Assembly (NCBI GenBank): GCA_019637635.1
Contig: JAHBVI010000058.1
Span: forward strand, 1-40,571
Source of the DNA: Anaerolineae bacterium
GTDB taxonomy: Bacteria > Chloroflexota > Anaerolineae > Promineifilales > Promineifilaceae
Direction of reading: 5' to 3'
Length of the DNA: 40,571 nucleotides
In this document: positions 13,692 through 21,602 of the stretch, piece after piece
Layout: every line of letters begins with the position of its first letter
Position numbering within the stretch: position 1 is the stretch's first letter
Notes under the pieces: model-generated
Seen by the model: only the letters and a program-made list of their open reading frames with translations
Told to the model about the DNA's origin: nothing
Database searches by the model: none
Position numbers and translations under genes: made by a program

Positions 13692-16502
13692 ATGTTAGAG
13701 ACGCCTATTTACACCATTGGCTATGGGGCACGGCCGTTGCCGGACTTCATCGCCCTCCTGCAAAGCTACCAGATTGTTTACCTGATTGATGTGCGCTCGC
13801 AGCCCTATTCCCGGCACAGGCCGGAGTTTGGCAAGCAGCCATTGGCCGAGCATTTACCGGCGCAGGGCATTCGCTATGTGTTCATGGGGCACAATTTGGG
13901 CGGCAAACCGGCCGATGAACGCTGTTACACCGATGGTAAAATTGATTACGACAAACTGGCGCAGATGCCCTTTTACCAGGAAGGCATTGGCCGGGTGCGG
14001 CAGGCATATGCCCAGCAGCTACCCGTCGCCCTGCTGTGCGCCGAAGAAAAGCCAGAACAGTGCCACCGCGCCCTGCTGATTGGCAAGACCCTGACGGAGA
14101 TGGGCATCCCGGTGGCGCATATTGACGAACACGGCCGTCTGCGCTCCCAAACCGACCTCCTGCCCCAACCCGCCCTCTTCACCGATGCCGACCTGTGCCT
14201 GAACGCCCGTTGGGATGAATGGGAGGGGTTGGAAACCAGCATACCCCTGGATGAATGGTACGACGCGCCCACAGAAGCAGACATTTCCGCCCCGCTTGCT
14301 TTGGCGCTGCCCACCGGCCCGCGGGACCTGGGCATGGCCCGGCAGTTGCTCAAAACCATCTTCGGCTACGACGAATTCCGTCCCTTGCAGGCGGAGATTA
14401 TCGAGAATTTGCTGCACGGCCGTGACAGTCTGACCATCATGCCCACCGGCAGCGGCAAATCGTTGTGTTACCAGTTGCCGGCGCTGCTGTTTGACGGCCT
14501 CACCGTCGTCGTCTCCCCGCTCATTTCGCTGATGGAAGACCAGGTAAGCCAGTTACGCGAAGTGGGCGTCCCGGCAGCCTATCTGAACAGCACCCTGCCC
14601 CGCCCGCTGTATAACGAGACGATGGATTGGGTGCGGCACGGCCGTGTCAAACTGCTCTACGCCGCCCCGGAAACGCTCACCCGGCCTGACGTGTTGGCGC
14701 TGCTGGCCGAAAGCCAGGTGGCCTGCCTGACCATAGACGAAGCGCACTGCATCTCTCAATGGGGTCACGATTTTCGCCCTGAATACCGCCAGTTGATTGA
14801 CATACGCCGCCGCCTGCCCCAGGCGGTGTGTGTGGGTCTCACCGCCACCGCCACACCCCGTGTGCGCCAGGACATTTTGGCTTCGTTGGGCATTCCCCAG
14901 GCGCAGGAATTCATTGCCAGCTTTAACCGGGAAAACCTCTTCCTCAGCGTCCAGCCCAAAACCGATTTGATCGGGCAAACGCTCTCCTTTTTGGAAGACC
15001 ATCGGGACGAGTCAGGCATTATTTACTGCGCCACGCGCAAACAGGTGGATTTGCTGACCGGTCTGTTGCAGGCGAAGGGGTGGGCGGCACGGCCGTATCA
15101 CGCCGGACTCGACGACGCCACCCGCTACCAGAACCAACGCGCCTTCATTCGTGACGATGTGCCCATCATCGTGGCCACCATCGCCTTTGGCATGGGCATC
15201 AATAAACCCAACGTGCGCTTCGTGCTGCACGCCGATTTGCCCCAGGACGTGGAAAGTTATTACCAGCAAATTGGCCGCGCCGGGCGCGACGGGTTGCGCG
15301 CCGACTGCCTGCTGCTCTACAGCTACGCCGACGTGAGTACCGTCAATTTTTTCATAGACAAGATGCCGCCGGAATTGCAAAAAGGGGCCTCCTTGCGGCT
15401 GGCGGCGATGGTGCAATATGCGGAGGCGGGAGTGTGCCGGCGACGGCCGTTGCTCACCTACTTTGGCGAGCCGTATGAAGCCGAAACGTGCGATACCTGT
15501 GATAACTGCCTGGCCGAGGAGCAGGCGCAGGTGGATTTGACCACGCCCGCCCAAAAATTCCTCTCCTGCATCTACCGCACCGGGCAATTTTTTGGCGTGA
15601 ATCACATCATTGACGTGCTGCGCGGCTCACGCAATCAGAAAATTTTGCAGCGCGGCCATGACAAACTGTCCACCTACGGCATTGGCCTGGAGTGGGACAA
15701 GGAGCAGTGGAAACACTTTTGCACCCAGCTTATCCAACAGGGATTGATTGTGCAGGATTTGGAACATGGCAGCCTGAAATTGACGGAAACGGCGTGGCCG
15801 GTTTTGCGCGGGCAGGCCCAATTCTTTGGGGTGATGGAGACGGCGCGGGCGAAAACGGCCGTCGCCGCCCCCGCCGAACCGCTCGACTACAACCGCGAAC
15901 TGTTTGCCCTGCTGCGCCAGAAGCGCAAGGAACTGGCGGACGCGGCCAATGTGCCCCCCTACGTCATCTTTTCCGACCGCACACTGGTAGAAATGGCCGC
16001 CTTTTACCCGCAGTCGCGGGAATCGTTGGCGCGCATCTACGGCATTGGCCAGCGCAAGCTGGAGACCTATGCCGATCTGTTCCTGCCGCTCATTCAGGAA
16101 TTTTGCGTGGCACACGGTCTGGCCGAGGCGGCCAATATGCCCGAAATGCGCCGCGCCAGTCGCCCCGAAGGCAGCAAACCACCGGGTGCGCGGGCACAGA
16201 TGGCGGTAGAGATGTATGAAAAGGGAAAAGCTGTCCCCGAAATCGCCGACGAATTGGCCGTCAAAACCAGCACGGTGTTGAAATATCTGGTGGAGGCGGT
16301 AAGAGGAGGACGGCTGTTGCCGCCCGACAACTTCCGCGCCCTTTCCACCCTCTCCGCTGACGAACAGACCCATGTCCTGTCCGTCTTCGCCGAACTCGGC
16401 CCCGACTTCCTGCGTCCTGTCTTCGACGCTCTGGGCGAAACCGTCAGCTTTGAAGAGCTCCACATCCTGCGTCTGGTATATCTGTGCGAACAAAAGAGAT
16501 GA
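13692..16502 (+). CDS. recQ: DUF488 - RecQ helicase fusion
   Basis: A 936-residue protein. Residues ~5-150 are a complete DUF488 domain (TIGYGARPL, IDVRSQPYSRHRPEF, MGHNLGGKP, CAEEKPEQCHRALL). From ~210 a full RecQ follows: motif 0 GYDEFRPLQ, Walker A MPTGSGKS (~250), DEAH plus aromatic loop DEAHCISQWGHDFRPEY (~350), motif VI QQIGRAGRDG and four zinc cysteines (~582-606, CRRR...CDTCDNC). Next are an RQC winged helix (~615-690), HRDC (~732-815) and a C-terminal HTH_40-type segment (~840-930). RecQ unwinds DNA 3'-5' in recombination repair. DUF488 has no settled biochemical role. The fusion implies DUF488 acts with helicase substrates. Confidence 0.93.
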   Translation: MLETPIYTIGYGARPLPDFIALLQSYQIVYLIDVRSQPYSRHRPEFGKQPLAEHLPAQGIRYVFMGHNLGGKPADERCYTDGKIDYDKLAQMPFYQEGIGRVRQAYAQQLPVALLCAEEKPEQCHRALLIGKTLTEMGIPVAHIDEHGRLRSQTDLLPQPALFTDADLCLNARWDEWEGLETSIPLDEWYDAPTEADISAPLALALPTGPRDLGMARQLLKTIFGYDEFRPLQAEIIENLLHGRDSLTIMPTGSGKSLCYQLPALLFDGLTVVVSPLISLMEDQVSQLREVGVPAAYLNSTLPRPLYNETMDWVRHGRVKLLYAAPETLTRPDVLALLAESQVACLTIDEAHCISQWGHDFRPEYRQLIDIRRRLPQAVCVGLTATATPRVRQDILASLGIPQAQEFIASFNRENLFLSVQPKTDLIGQTLSFLEDHRDESGIIYCATRKQVDLLTGLLQAKGWAARPYHAGLDDATRYQNQRAFIRDDVPIIVATIAFGMGINKPNVRFVLHADLPQDVESYYQQIGRAGRDGLRADCLLLYSYADVSTVNFFIDKMPPELQKGASLRLAAMVQYAEAGVCRRRPLLTYFGEPYEAETCDTCDNCLAEEQAQVDLTTPAQKFLSCIYRTGQFFGVNHIIDVLRGSRNQKILQRGHDKLSTYGIGLEWDKEQWKHFCTQLIQQGLIVQDLEHGSLKLTETAWPVLRGQAQFFGVMETARAKTAVAAPAEPLDYNRELFALLRQKRKELADAANVPPYVIFSDRTLVEMAAFYPQSRESLARIYGIGQRKLETYADLFLPLIQEFCVAHGLAEAANMPEMRRASRPEGSKPPGARAQMAVEMYEKGKAVPEIADELAVKTSTVLKYLVEAVRGGRLLPPDNFRALSTLSADEQTHVLSVFAELGPDFLRPVFDALGETVSFEELHILRLVYLCEQKR

Positions 16503-16507
16503 CAGCC

Positions 16508-16540
16508 AGACATCCGATTTTCCCAAAAAATCGGATGTCT
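16508..16540 (+). terminator. Strong hairpin after recQ
   Basis: A perfect 14-base stem (16508-16521 with 16527-16540) with a 5-base loop, starting 6 bases after the RecQ stop. The A/T-rich inner part could aid termination, but no U-run follows, so it may be an mRNA-protecting hairpin or another dispersed repeat. Confidence 0.6.
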
Positions 16541-16626
16541 GCACCAGCTATGGACGCTTATTGGAATATTTTAGACGAGAGACGAACCATAATCCGAAGA
16601 CCGATTACGATTAACGGCTCACGGGC

Positions 16627-18180
16627 TTAGCTCCCATCCCGAATCACCCGGCAGCTTTCAATATCAAAGGTCACTTCGCCGATGTTCAGGTTGGTCTGGT
16701 CGCGGAAGCTGGCGGCAAAGTGTAGGAAGCGGTAGACATCGGCAAAGTTGGTCGCCAGCCCCACCGATACACGAATGCCGCCCGCGCTTTTATGACCCCG
16801 GTATTGGATCATTTGTAGGAAGCGGGGCATGGTCAGGTTTGGTTCTTCAGCCATGATGCCCTGAATTTCTTCGGGGGTTAAATCTTCGGCCATCTCGCCC
16901 GCACCAGGGTTGCAGAAACAGCCAGTGCGCAGCGAAATGCCCTGTTGGTTGGCCAGTTCTTCAATGCGACGGTAATCGAGCAGCTTTTCGTCCGGGCCGT
17001 AGAAATTGAGCGTGATCGTACCGCCACGTTCTTCGGTGTGAAGGGGGCCATAGATGCGGATCATGGGATGTCCATTTGAATGGCGCAAGGCATACAAATT
17101 GTCCAACAACCAGCCGGTCAGGCAGCGTACTCGTTCGCCAATCGCCTCCACGCCAATGGACTCCAGGTGCTGCAAGCCAATTTTCACCGCCGGAATGTTC
17201 AGATAATCCACCGTGCCATCTTCAAAACCGGCCTCGCCCGGCGTCAGCACGTGGCCGCGCCCCTGCACACTGGCAAAATTGACCGTGCCCCCGGCAAACC
17301 AGGGGCGATGCAGTTTAGCCAGCGCCCGTTTATGCACCAGCAGCGCGCCAATACCCGTGGGATAGCCAAACATCTTGTAGAAGGACATACTAACAAAATC
17401 GGGCTGAACGGCCTGCAAATCCAACCGGTTGGTGGGTACAAAGGCCGCTGCGTCCAGCAGCACATCCCACCCCTTGTCATGCGCCAGTTGCACATATGCC
17501 AGCGGATGTTTGACGCCGGAGAAGTTGGATTGCGCCGGGAAAGCAAACAGGTGCGGGTACGTTGGGTCAATGGTGTCCAGCAGTTCGATCAACTTATTCC
17601 GGTCAATGCGTAGTTCCGGGCGGGTGAGCGGCAGGTAGATAAATTCGGCTCCACGCGCCTGGGCAAATTCGCGGATACCGTTGACGGAGTTGTGGTTGTC
17701 AAAGGTGAGCAGGTAACGGCCGTGCGGCTGGAACGGATACGATTCACCCACATGCTTGAGCGCGCCGCTGGCATTAGGCGTAAAGATGACCACATAATCG
17801 TCGCCGGCGTTGAAGTAGTGGCGCACATAGCGGCGTGTGCCCTCCACCAGTTCCGTCATCGCCTGGGAGGTGGGGTTGGCCGAGTGGGGATTGCCGTAGA
17901 CGTGGGTACGCAGCAGGTCAAAATGTTTGTTTAGCTGTGATTCGGCATACAGGCCGCCACCGGTGTAATCCAGGTAAATCTGCCCCTGTTCATCCAGCCG
18001 CCGGTAATCACTCTGGCGTAGTTGCGTCAGGCGATGGGTGGTGGCATAGGTGGGGTAGTCGTACAAAAATTGTTGGTAAGCGGCTTCCTGGGCGGAGGGG
18101 GGATAAGTGGGGGCGGTCACGCTGGCGCTGAGCGTGGCCGAAGTGGTCGTGTCCATTTCCTTGATTAACGTGCTACACAT
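16627..18180 (-). CDS. Class V aminotransferase, MOCOS-like
   Basis: A PLP enzyme of about 517 residues. Features: LDYTGGGLYAESQ near the start, FTPNASGALKHVGE, LLDAAAFVPTN and the PLP-lysine segment SMSFYKMFGYPTGIGALLV. RTGCFCNPGAG is typical of the N-terminal domain of molybdenum-cofactor sulfurase and related cysteine desulfurase-like proteins. The MOSC domain of MOCOS is absent. It probably takes sulfur from cysteine or acts on another amino acid; no molybdoenzyme genes are near. The frame reaches 18216, but ATG 18180 has AAAGGAG six bases upstream. Near the N-terminus TSATLSASV is encoded by a dispersed repeat. Confidence 0.8.
   Translation of the reverse strand: MCSTLIKEMDTTTSATLSASVTAPTYPPSAQEAAYQQFLYDYPTYATTHRLTQLRQSDYRRLDEQGQIYLDYTGGGLYAESQLNKHFDLLRTHVYGNPHSANPTSQAMTELVEGTRRYVRHYFNAGDDYVVIFTPNASGALKHVGESYPFQPHGRYLLTFDNHNSVNGIREFAQARGAEFIYLPLTRPELRIDRNKLIELLDTIDPTYPHLFAFPAQSNFSGVKHPLAYVQLAHDKGWDVLLDAAAFVPTNRLDLQAVQPDFVSMSFYKMFGYPTGIGALLVHKRALAKLHRPWFAGGTVNFASVQGRGHVLTPGEAGFEDGTVDYLNIPAVKIGLQHLESIGVEAIGERVRCLTGWLLDNLYALRHSNGHPMIRIYGPLHTEERGGTITLNFYGPDEKLLDYRRIEELANQQGISLRTGCFCNPGAGEMAEDLTPEEIQGIMAEEPNLTMPRFLQMIQYRGHKSAGGIRVSVGLATNFADVYRFLHFAASFRDQTNLNIGEVTFDIESCRVIRDGS
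18124..18147 (-). repeat. Intragenic dispersed repeat encoding TSATLSA
   Basis: Second copy of the word found at 13392-13417, again in coding sequence, on the same strand relative to its gene and in the same frame. It lies in the N-terminal tail of the class V aminotransferase, before the conserved fold. Confidence 0.5.
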
Positions 18181-18208
18181 GCGCTGCTCCTTTGGGTCTA
18201 AAAATGTA

Positions 18209-18263
18209 CCAGGCACACCGCATCACTACCGGGGATGACCAGGGCCGCGTGCGGTGTGCCTGG
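18209..18263. repeat. TGCCTGGCAC-type hairpin, copy 1
   Basis: Perfect 14-base arms (18209-18222, 18250-18263) with a 27-base loop; the arm reads CCAGGCACACCGCA. It lies between two co-directional minus-strand genes. A related hairpin lies at 27481-27542 with the same GCCAGGCACA core but different inner arm and loop sequence. Confidence 0.75.
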
Positions 18264-18277
18264 CACGGCTCTGGCGC

Positions 18278-18745
18278 TCAACCCAATTGTACCACTTCCA
18301 CACCGCCTAACGCTTGCATGAGATCGGCCGTTTTCAGGATCACGGCCGTACCCCGCACCCCAGAGCCAATGGACACCTCTTCCTGCGCTAATACGCTCTC
18401 ATCCACCAGGATGCGAATGGGGCGAGGCAGGCCAAACGGGGAGACCGAGCCAATCTCATAACCGGTCACGGTCAGCACTTCCTCCGGTTTTGCCATTGTC
18501 AGGCGGGATTGGTTCAGCGTGCGGCGCAGCGCCTTCCAATCAATCTGGCGCGGCCCGGCCACCAGCACCATGAGGAACTCATCGGCCGCCAGGCGGAACA
18601 GGATGCTACGTACCACCTGTTCTGGCTGCTGCTCCCGCTCGGCGGCGGCCTGCTCCAGTGAATGTACCGGGCCGGGATGCCGGAACACGGTGTAGGGGAT
18701 ATGGAGTTGGTCGAGATGGTGGGTTACGGCCGTTGTTTGCATCAC
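18278..18745 (-). CDS. YbaK/EbsC-type aminoacyl-tRNA editing protein
   Basis: A stand-alone editing domain of 155 residues. The segments YTVFRHPGPVHSLEQAAAER, VVRSILFRL, GYEIGSVSPFGL and GSGVRGTAVILKTADL are those of the YbaK/ProX family, which hydrolyses mischarged Cys- or Ala-tRNA(Pro). The key catalytic lysine of YbaK proteins is not obvious: the usual VVKT/LLF motif reads VVRSILF. So the tRNA specificity is uncertain. The start is GTG 18745 or ATG 18742; TATAAT ends seven bases before the GTG, which favours a leaderless GTG start. Confidence 0.82.
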   Translation of the reverse strand: MMQTTAVTHHLDQLHIPYTVFRHPGPVHSLEQAAAEREQQPEQVVRSILFRLAADEFLMVLVAGPRQIDWKALRRTLNQSRLTMAKPEEVLTVTGYEIGSVSPFGLPRPIRILVDESVLAQEEVSIGSGVRGTAVILKTADLMQALGGVEVVQLG

Positions 18746-18752
18746 GTGCCCT

Positions 18753-18782
18753 ATTATACCCTCACCGCCTGTGCTCCGTCAT
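18753..18782 (-). promoter_or_regulatory. Promoter of YbaK gene, probably leaderless
   Basis: Minus strand: ATGACG (18782-18777), 18-base spacer, TATAAT (18758-18753). Seven bases separate the -10 from GTG 18745. No Shine-Dalgarno is visible. Confidence 0.5.
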
Positions 18783-18810
18783 TGGCAAAAAAGGGGGGCT
18801 GTGTTATCTT
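18782..18810 (+). promoter_or_regulatory. Promoter of SCP2 gene
   Basis: TTGGCA (18782-18787), 17-base spacer, TATCTT (18805-18810). Downstream is TTGGCGT (18821-18827) facing ACGCCAA (18840-18846), a 7-bp inverted repeat that may be an operator. GGAGGG (18873-18878) then precedes ATG 18883. Confidence 0.45.
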
Positions 18811-18882
18811 TAGCCTCAGGTTGGCGTCTCCCGCCACAAACGCCAATCACCTGCATACTCAATTTATTCAGCGGAGGGAAAA

Positions 18883-19290
18883 ATGGGAATTCAATTTGCA
18901 ACGGATGAATGGATTAAAGCCCTGAGAGACGAACTTAACAGCAGTCCCGGTTACAAAAACGCCGCCGCCAAATGGGAAGGCGACTTCTATTTTGTAATTA
19001 CCGCCGGCGACGCCATACCGGAAGACATCTATCTTTACATGGACTTGTGGCACGGCGAATGTCGGGACGCCTTCAAAGTAGATGACCCGGCAGCCAAATC
19101 CCCAGAGTTCAAGCTGCATGCCCCCGTCAAAACCTGGCGCGGCGTCATGGAAAAGAAAATTGACCCCATCAAGGGCATTGTCACCAAACAACTGAAGCTG
19201 GAAGGGCCGATGATGAAAGTGATGAAAGCCCCCAAAGCAGCCATTGAACTGGTGGAAGCCTGCACCCGGCTGAATACGGATTGGCCGTAA
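18883..19290 (+). CDS. SCP2 sterol-binding domain protein
   Basis: A 135-residue protein made only of an SCP2-like domain. It begins FATDEWIKALRDELNSSPGY and contains WEGDFYFVITAG and a C-terminal helix rich in Met/Lys (LEGPMMKVMKAPKAAIELVE). SCP2 domains bind lipids or acyl-CoA in a hydrophobic tunnel. Bacterial single-domain versions have no settled role. GGAGGG sets the start. The next gene, an alcohol dehydrogenase, is separated by a nearly continuous 51-base palindrome, so co-transcription is uncertain. Confidence 0.82.
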   Translation: MGIQFATDEWIKALRDELNSSPGYKNAAAKWEGDFYFVITAGDAIPEDIYLYMDLWHGECRDAFKVDDPAAKSPEFKLHAPVKTWRGVMEKKIDPIKGIVTKQLKLEGPMMKVMKAPKAAIELVEACTRLNTDWP

Positions 19291-19292
19291 TT

Positions 19293-19355
19293 CGTGATGC
19301 GTGATGCGTGATGCGTGATTCACGCATCACGCATCACGCATCACACATCACACAT
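19293..19355. repeat. Heptad-repeat palindrome (TGATGCG units)
   Basis: Two perfect 25-base arms (19294-19318, 19320-19344) with a single-base centre, then two CACATCA units. The same unit as 781-833. It would make a very strong cruciform or RNA hairpin. It is also readable as N-terminal residues (RITHHASHITH) of the next frame, which misleads start calling. Confidence 0.92.
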
Positions 19356-20525
19356 ATGTGGTTCTTCAAGTGCCCTGAGTTTTTCTTTGGCGAAGATTCC
19401 CTGAGCCAACTGGGGAATCTTTCCGGGCAGCGCGCCTTTATTGTTACCGACGCCAACCTGTTGGCGTTGGGCTTTGTGATGCAGGTACAGCAGGCATTGT
19501 TTACGGCCGTGCCCCAGCAATACATCTTCGCCGAAGTCGAACCCGACCCCTCGTTGGAAACGGTGCAGCGCGGCGCCGCCGCCATGCGAGCATACGAACC
19601 CGATTGGATCATCGGCTTAGGCGGCGGTTCCTGCATGGACGCGGCCAAAGCGATGTGGGTGCTGTATGAACGCCCCGATCTCTCCCCAGACGAGATCAGC
19701 CCCATGCTAGACCTGGGCCTGCGGCAAAAAGCGCGGCTCATTTGCATTCCCACCACCGCCGGTACCGGCTCCGAATCCAACTTTGCCGTTGTCCTGACGG
19801 ACACGACCGCACACCGCAAACTCACCCTGGCTAATCGGGAAGCCACCCCGGACATGGCCATTGTAGACCCGGCGCTCACGGCCAATCTTCCTGCCGGCGT
19901 CACCGCCGACAGCGGGATTGACGTGCTTACCCATGCCATCGAGGCATATAGCTGCACCTGGGCCAACGATTTTACCGATGGTCTCTGCCTGCAAGCAGCG
20001 CGCACGGTCTTCGCCTACCTGCCCGCCGCCATAAAAAATGGCGCCAACGACCCTATCGCCCGTGAGAAAATGGCGAATGCGGCGGCCATCGCCGGCATTA
20101 CCCTGGGTAACAGCAGTGTGGCGCTGGCCCACGCCATGGGGCACGCCGCCGGAGCCATCTTTCGCCACGTGGCGCACGGCCGTATCACCGCCATCTTCCT
20201 GCCCTACACCATCGAGTTTGTGGCCAACGGCGGCGACAGCCGATATACAGACCTGGCGCTGGCGTTGGGTCTGCCCAATGGGGACGAACAGGCAGCGGCG
20301 CAAAATCTGGCAACGGCCGTGCGGGGTCTGATGCGCGAAGTGCGCCTGCCCACCAGCCTGCAAGAAGCCGGCATCACACTGGCCGAACTGGAAGCGGTGC
20401 TTCCCCTTCTGTGTGAACACGTAGATGTAGACGCTAACCTCCTCATGTCCCGCCGTATTCCCTCTCTGGAAGAAATCGAGCAGCTTTTCCGCTATGCCTA
20501 TGCGGGGCAGGAAATAGATTTTTAA
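19356..20525 (+). CDS. Iron-containing alcohol dehydrogenase
   Basis: A group III (Fe-ADH) oxidoreductase of about 389 residues. It opens with a strand and FGEDSLSQL, then the NAD(P)-binding GLGGGSCMDAAKAMW. IPTTAGTGSESNFAVV follows. The metal ligands lie in DSGIDVLTHAIEAY and in AHAMGHAAGAIFRHVAHG. The family reduces aldehydes or ketones or oxidises alcohols and diols; the substrate is unknown. ATG 19356 gives the normal start; residues further upstream are repeat-encoded. No clear Shine-Dalgarno, because the palindrome abuts the start. Confidence 0.9.
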   Translation: MWFFKCPEFFFGEDSLSQLGNLSGQRAFIVTDANLLALGFVMQVQQALFTAVPQQYIFAEVEPDPSLETVQRGAAAMRAYEPDWIIGLGGGSCMDAAKAMWVLYERPDLSPDEISPMLDLGLRQKARLICIPTTAGTGSESNFAVVLTDTTAHRKLTLANREATPDMAIVDPALTANLPAGVTADSGIDVLTHAIEAYSCTWANDFTDGLCLQAARTVFAYLPAAIKNGANDPIAREKMANAAAIAGITLGNSSVALAHAMGHAAGAIFRHVAHGRITAIFLPYTIEFVANGGDSRYTDLALALGLPNGDEQAAAQNLATAVRGLMREVRLPTSLQEAGITLAELEAVLPLLCEHVDVDANLLMSRRIPSLEEIEQLFRYAYAGQEIDF

Positions 20526-20528
20526 GTC

Positions 20529-20588
20529 GTTCGTAGTAGGCGATTTATCGCCATTCTTGGGGAGGGCGATAAATCGCCTACTACGAAC
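20529..20588. repeat. Dispersed hairpin flush with the patatin start codon
   Basis: Perfect 24-base arms (20529-20552, 20565-20588) with a 12-base loop. The right arm ends on the base before ATG 20589, and the left begins four bases after the alcohol dehydrogenase stop. A partial copy of one arm is at 5043-5065. It is not made of clear 7-base units, so it is a separate family. Confidence 0.88.
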
Positions 20589-21479
20589 ATGGACATCACC
20601 ATGAGTAGTATCAAACGCAAAATAGTTGGCCTGGCCCTCAGCGGTGGCGTGGCGCGGGGGCCGGTGCATGTGGGGGTGATCACCGCCCTGGAACGGGCCG
20701 GTATCCCCATTGACGCCATTGCCGGCGCCAGCGCAGGGGCGCTGGTGGGCGCCGCCTACTGCGCCGGACTGGAAGTGCCACAGTTGCGCAAACTGGCAGT
20801 GGATTCTAATTGGACCACAGTTGCCGGGTTATCTCGTTCGCGGCATGGCTTGATCTCCTTTGCCAAAATGGAACCATACCTGCAAGACCTGGTGGGGGAT
20901 GTAGATATTTGTGACCTGGCGATACCGTTCACGGCCGTTGTCACCGATATGGCGCATGGCATCCCCGTGTATTTGCGGCGGGGGCGGTTGTCTACGGCCG
21001 TGCGCGCCAGCTGCTCGGTGCCGGGGGTGATCTCGCCGGTGGTGATTGACGGCCGTCTCTGCTGCGATGGCGGCATCACGGATAATTTACCGGTCACGGC
21101 CGTGCGGGCCATGGGGGTGGATTACGTGATTGCCGTTGACCTGTTTGTGCCCATTTACCACGAACGGTTGGGGGTTTTGGGCGATCTGGCTGCGGCCGTA
21201 GAACTGCTGGTGCGTCATGCTGGCGGCGGCTATTACCAGGCGGACTGCCTGATCGAACCGGCCATTGCCGGACACAACTACTTCAACTTTTCGCGGCGCA
21301 AAAGTGAACAGTACATCGCCCTGGGCGAAGCCGCCGCCGAGCGCATGATCCCCACCATTCAGGCTGCCCTTGCCGAACAAGATAATGGCGCCAAGCCACC
21401 GGAAAATAATGGCAATGGCATAAAAGAAATTAGAGATTGGAGATTGGAGATGGTTCAATCTCCAATCTCCAATCTCTAA
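20589..21479 (+). CDS. Patatin-like phospholipase (RssA-type)
   Basis: A 296-residue serine hydrolase with a Ser-Asp dyad. The oxyanion loop SGGVARG, nucleophile elbow GASAGALVG and the aspartate in CDGGITDNLP are all present, so it should be active on acyl esters of membrane lipids. Only the first ~265 residues are family-like. The last ~17 residues (EIRDWRLEMVQSPISNL) and the stop codon are encoded by a heptad-repeat hairpin, so the gene has been extended into a repeat. Start at ATG 20589 or the in-frame ATG 20601; neither has a Shine-Dalgarno. Confidence 0.88.
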   Translation: MDITMSSIKRKIVGLALSGGVARGPVHVGVITALERAGIPIDAIAGASAGALVGAAYCAGLEVPQLRKLAVDSNWTTVAGLSRSRHGLISFAKMEPYLQDLVGDVDICDLAIPFTAVVTDMAHGIPVYLRRGRLSTAVRASCSVPGVISPVVIDGRLCCDGGITDNLPVTAVRAMGVDYVIAVDLFVPIYHERLGVLGDLAAAVELLVRHAGGGYYQADCLIEPAIAGHNYFNFSRRKSEQYIALGEAAAERMIPTIQAALAEQDNGAKPPENNGNGIKEIRDWRLEMVQSPISNL

Positions 21480-21500
21480 TCTCTAATCTCTAATCCCCAA
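21431..21500. repeat. Heptad-repeat hairpin (GGAGATT units)
   Basis: Perfect 21-base arms (21431-21451, 21458-21478) with a 6-base loop, followed by three more TCTCTAA/TCCCCAA units. It encodes the C-terminus and stop (21477-21479) of the patatin gene. The same unit occurs inside recD2. Confidence 0.92.
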
Positions 21501-21566
21501 TCTCTGCCCCACTTCCTCTGGTACAACCAGTTTGAAAACCTTAAGGTGCTTATGTCAAAAAATGGC

Positions 21567-21596
21567 TTGACGCGCCTCTGGCAAAAAATGTATACT
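21567..21596 (+). promoter_or_regulatory. Strong promoter in front of a structured RNA
   Basis: TTGACG (21567-21572), 18-base spacer, TATACT (21591-21596). It is among the best consensus matches in the window. No coding sequence follows; the start would be near 21603, at the first base of a structured RNA. Confidence 0.6.
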
Positions 21597-21602
21597 GTTT
21601 AT

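Noticed and set aside
14415..14423. Individual ACGGCCGT copies as operators or restriction-modification marks of single genes
   Set aside because: The word is spread evenly through coding sequence, so no single copy can be read as a local regulatory site.
19308..19355. N-terminal extension of the alcohol dehydrogenase (RITHHASHITH)
   Set aside because: It is encoded by the TGATGCG palindrome; the family start is ATG 19356. The same reasoning was used for 6599-6643 and 13593-13646.
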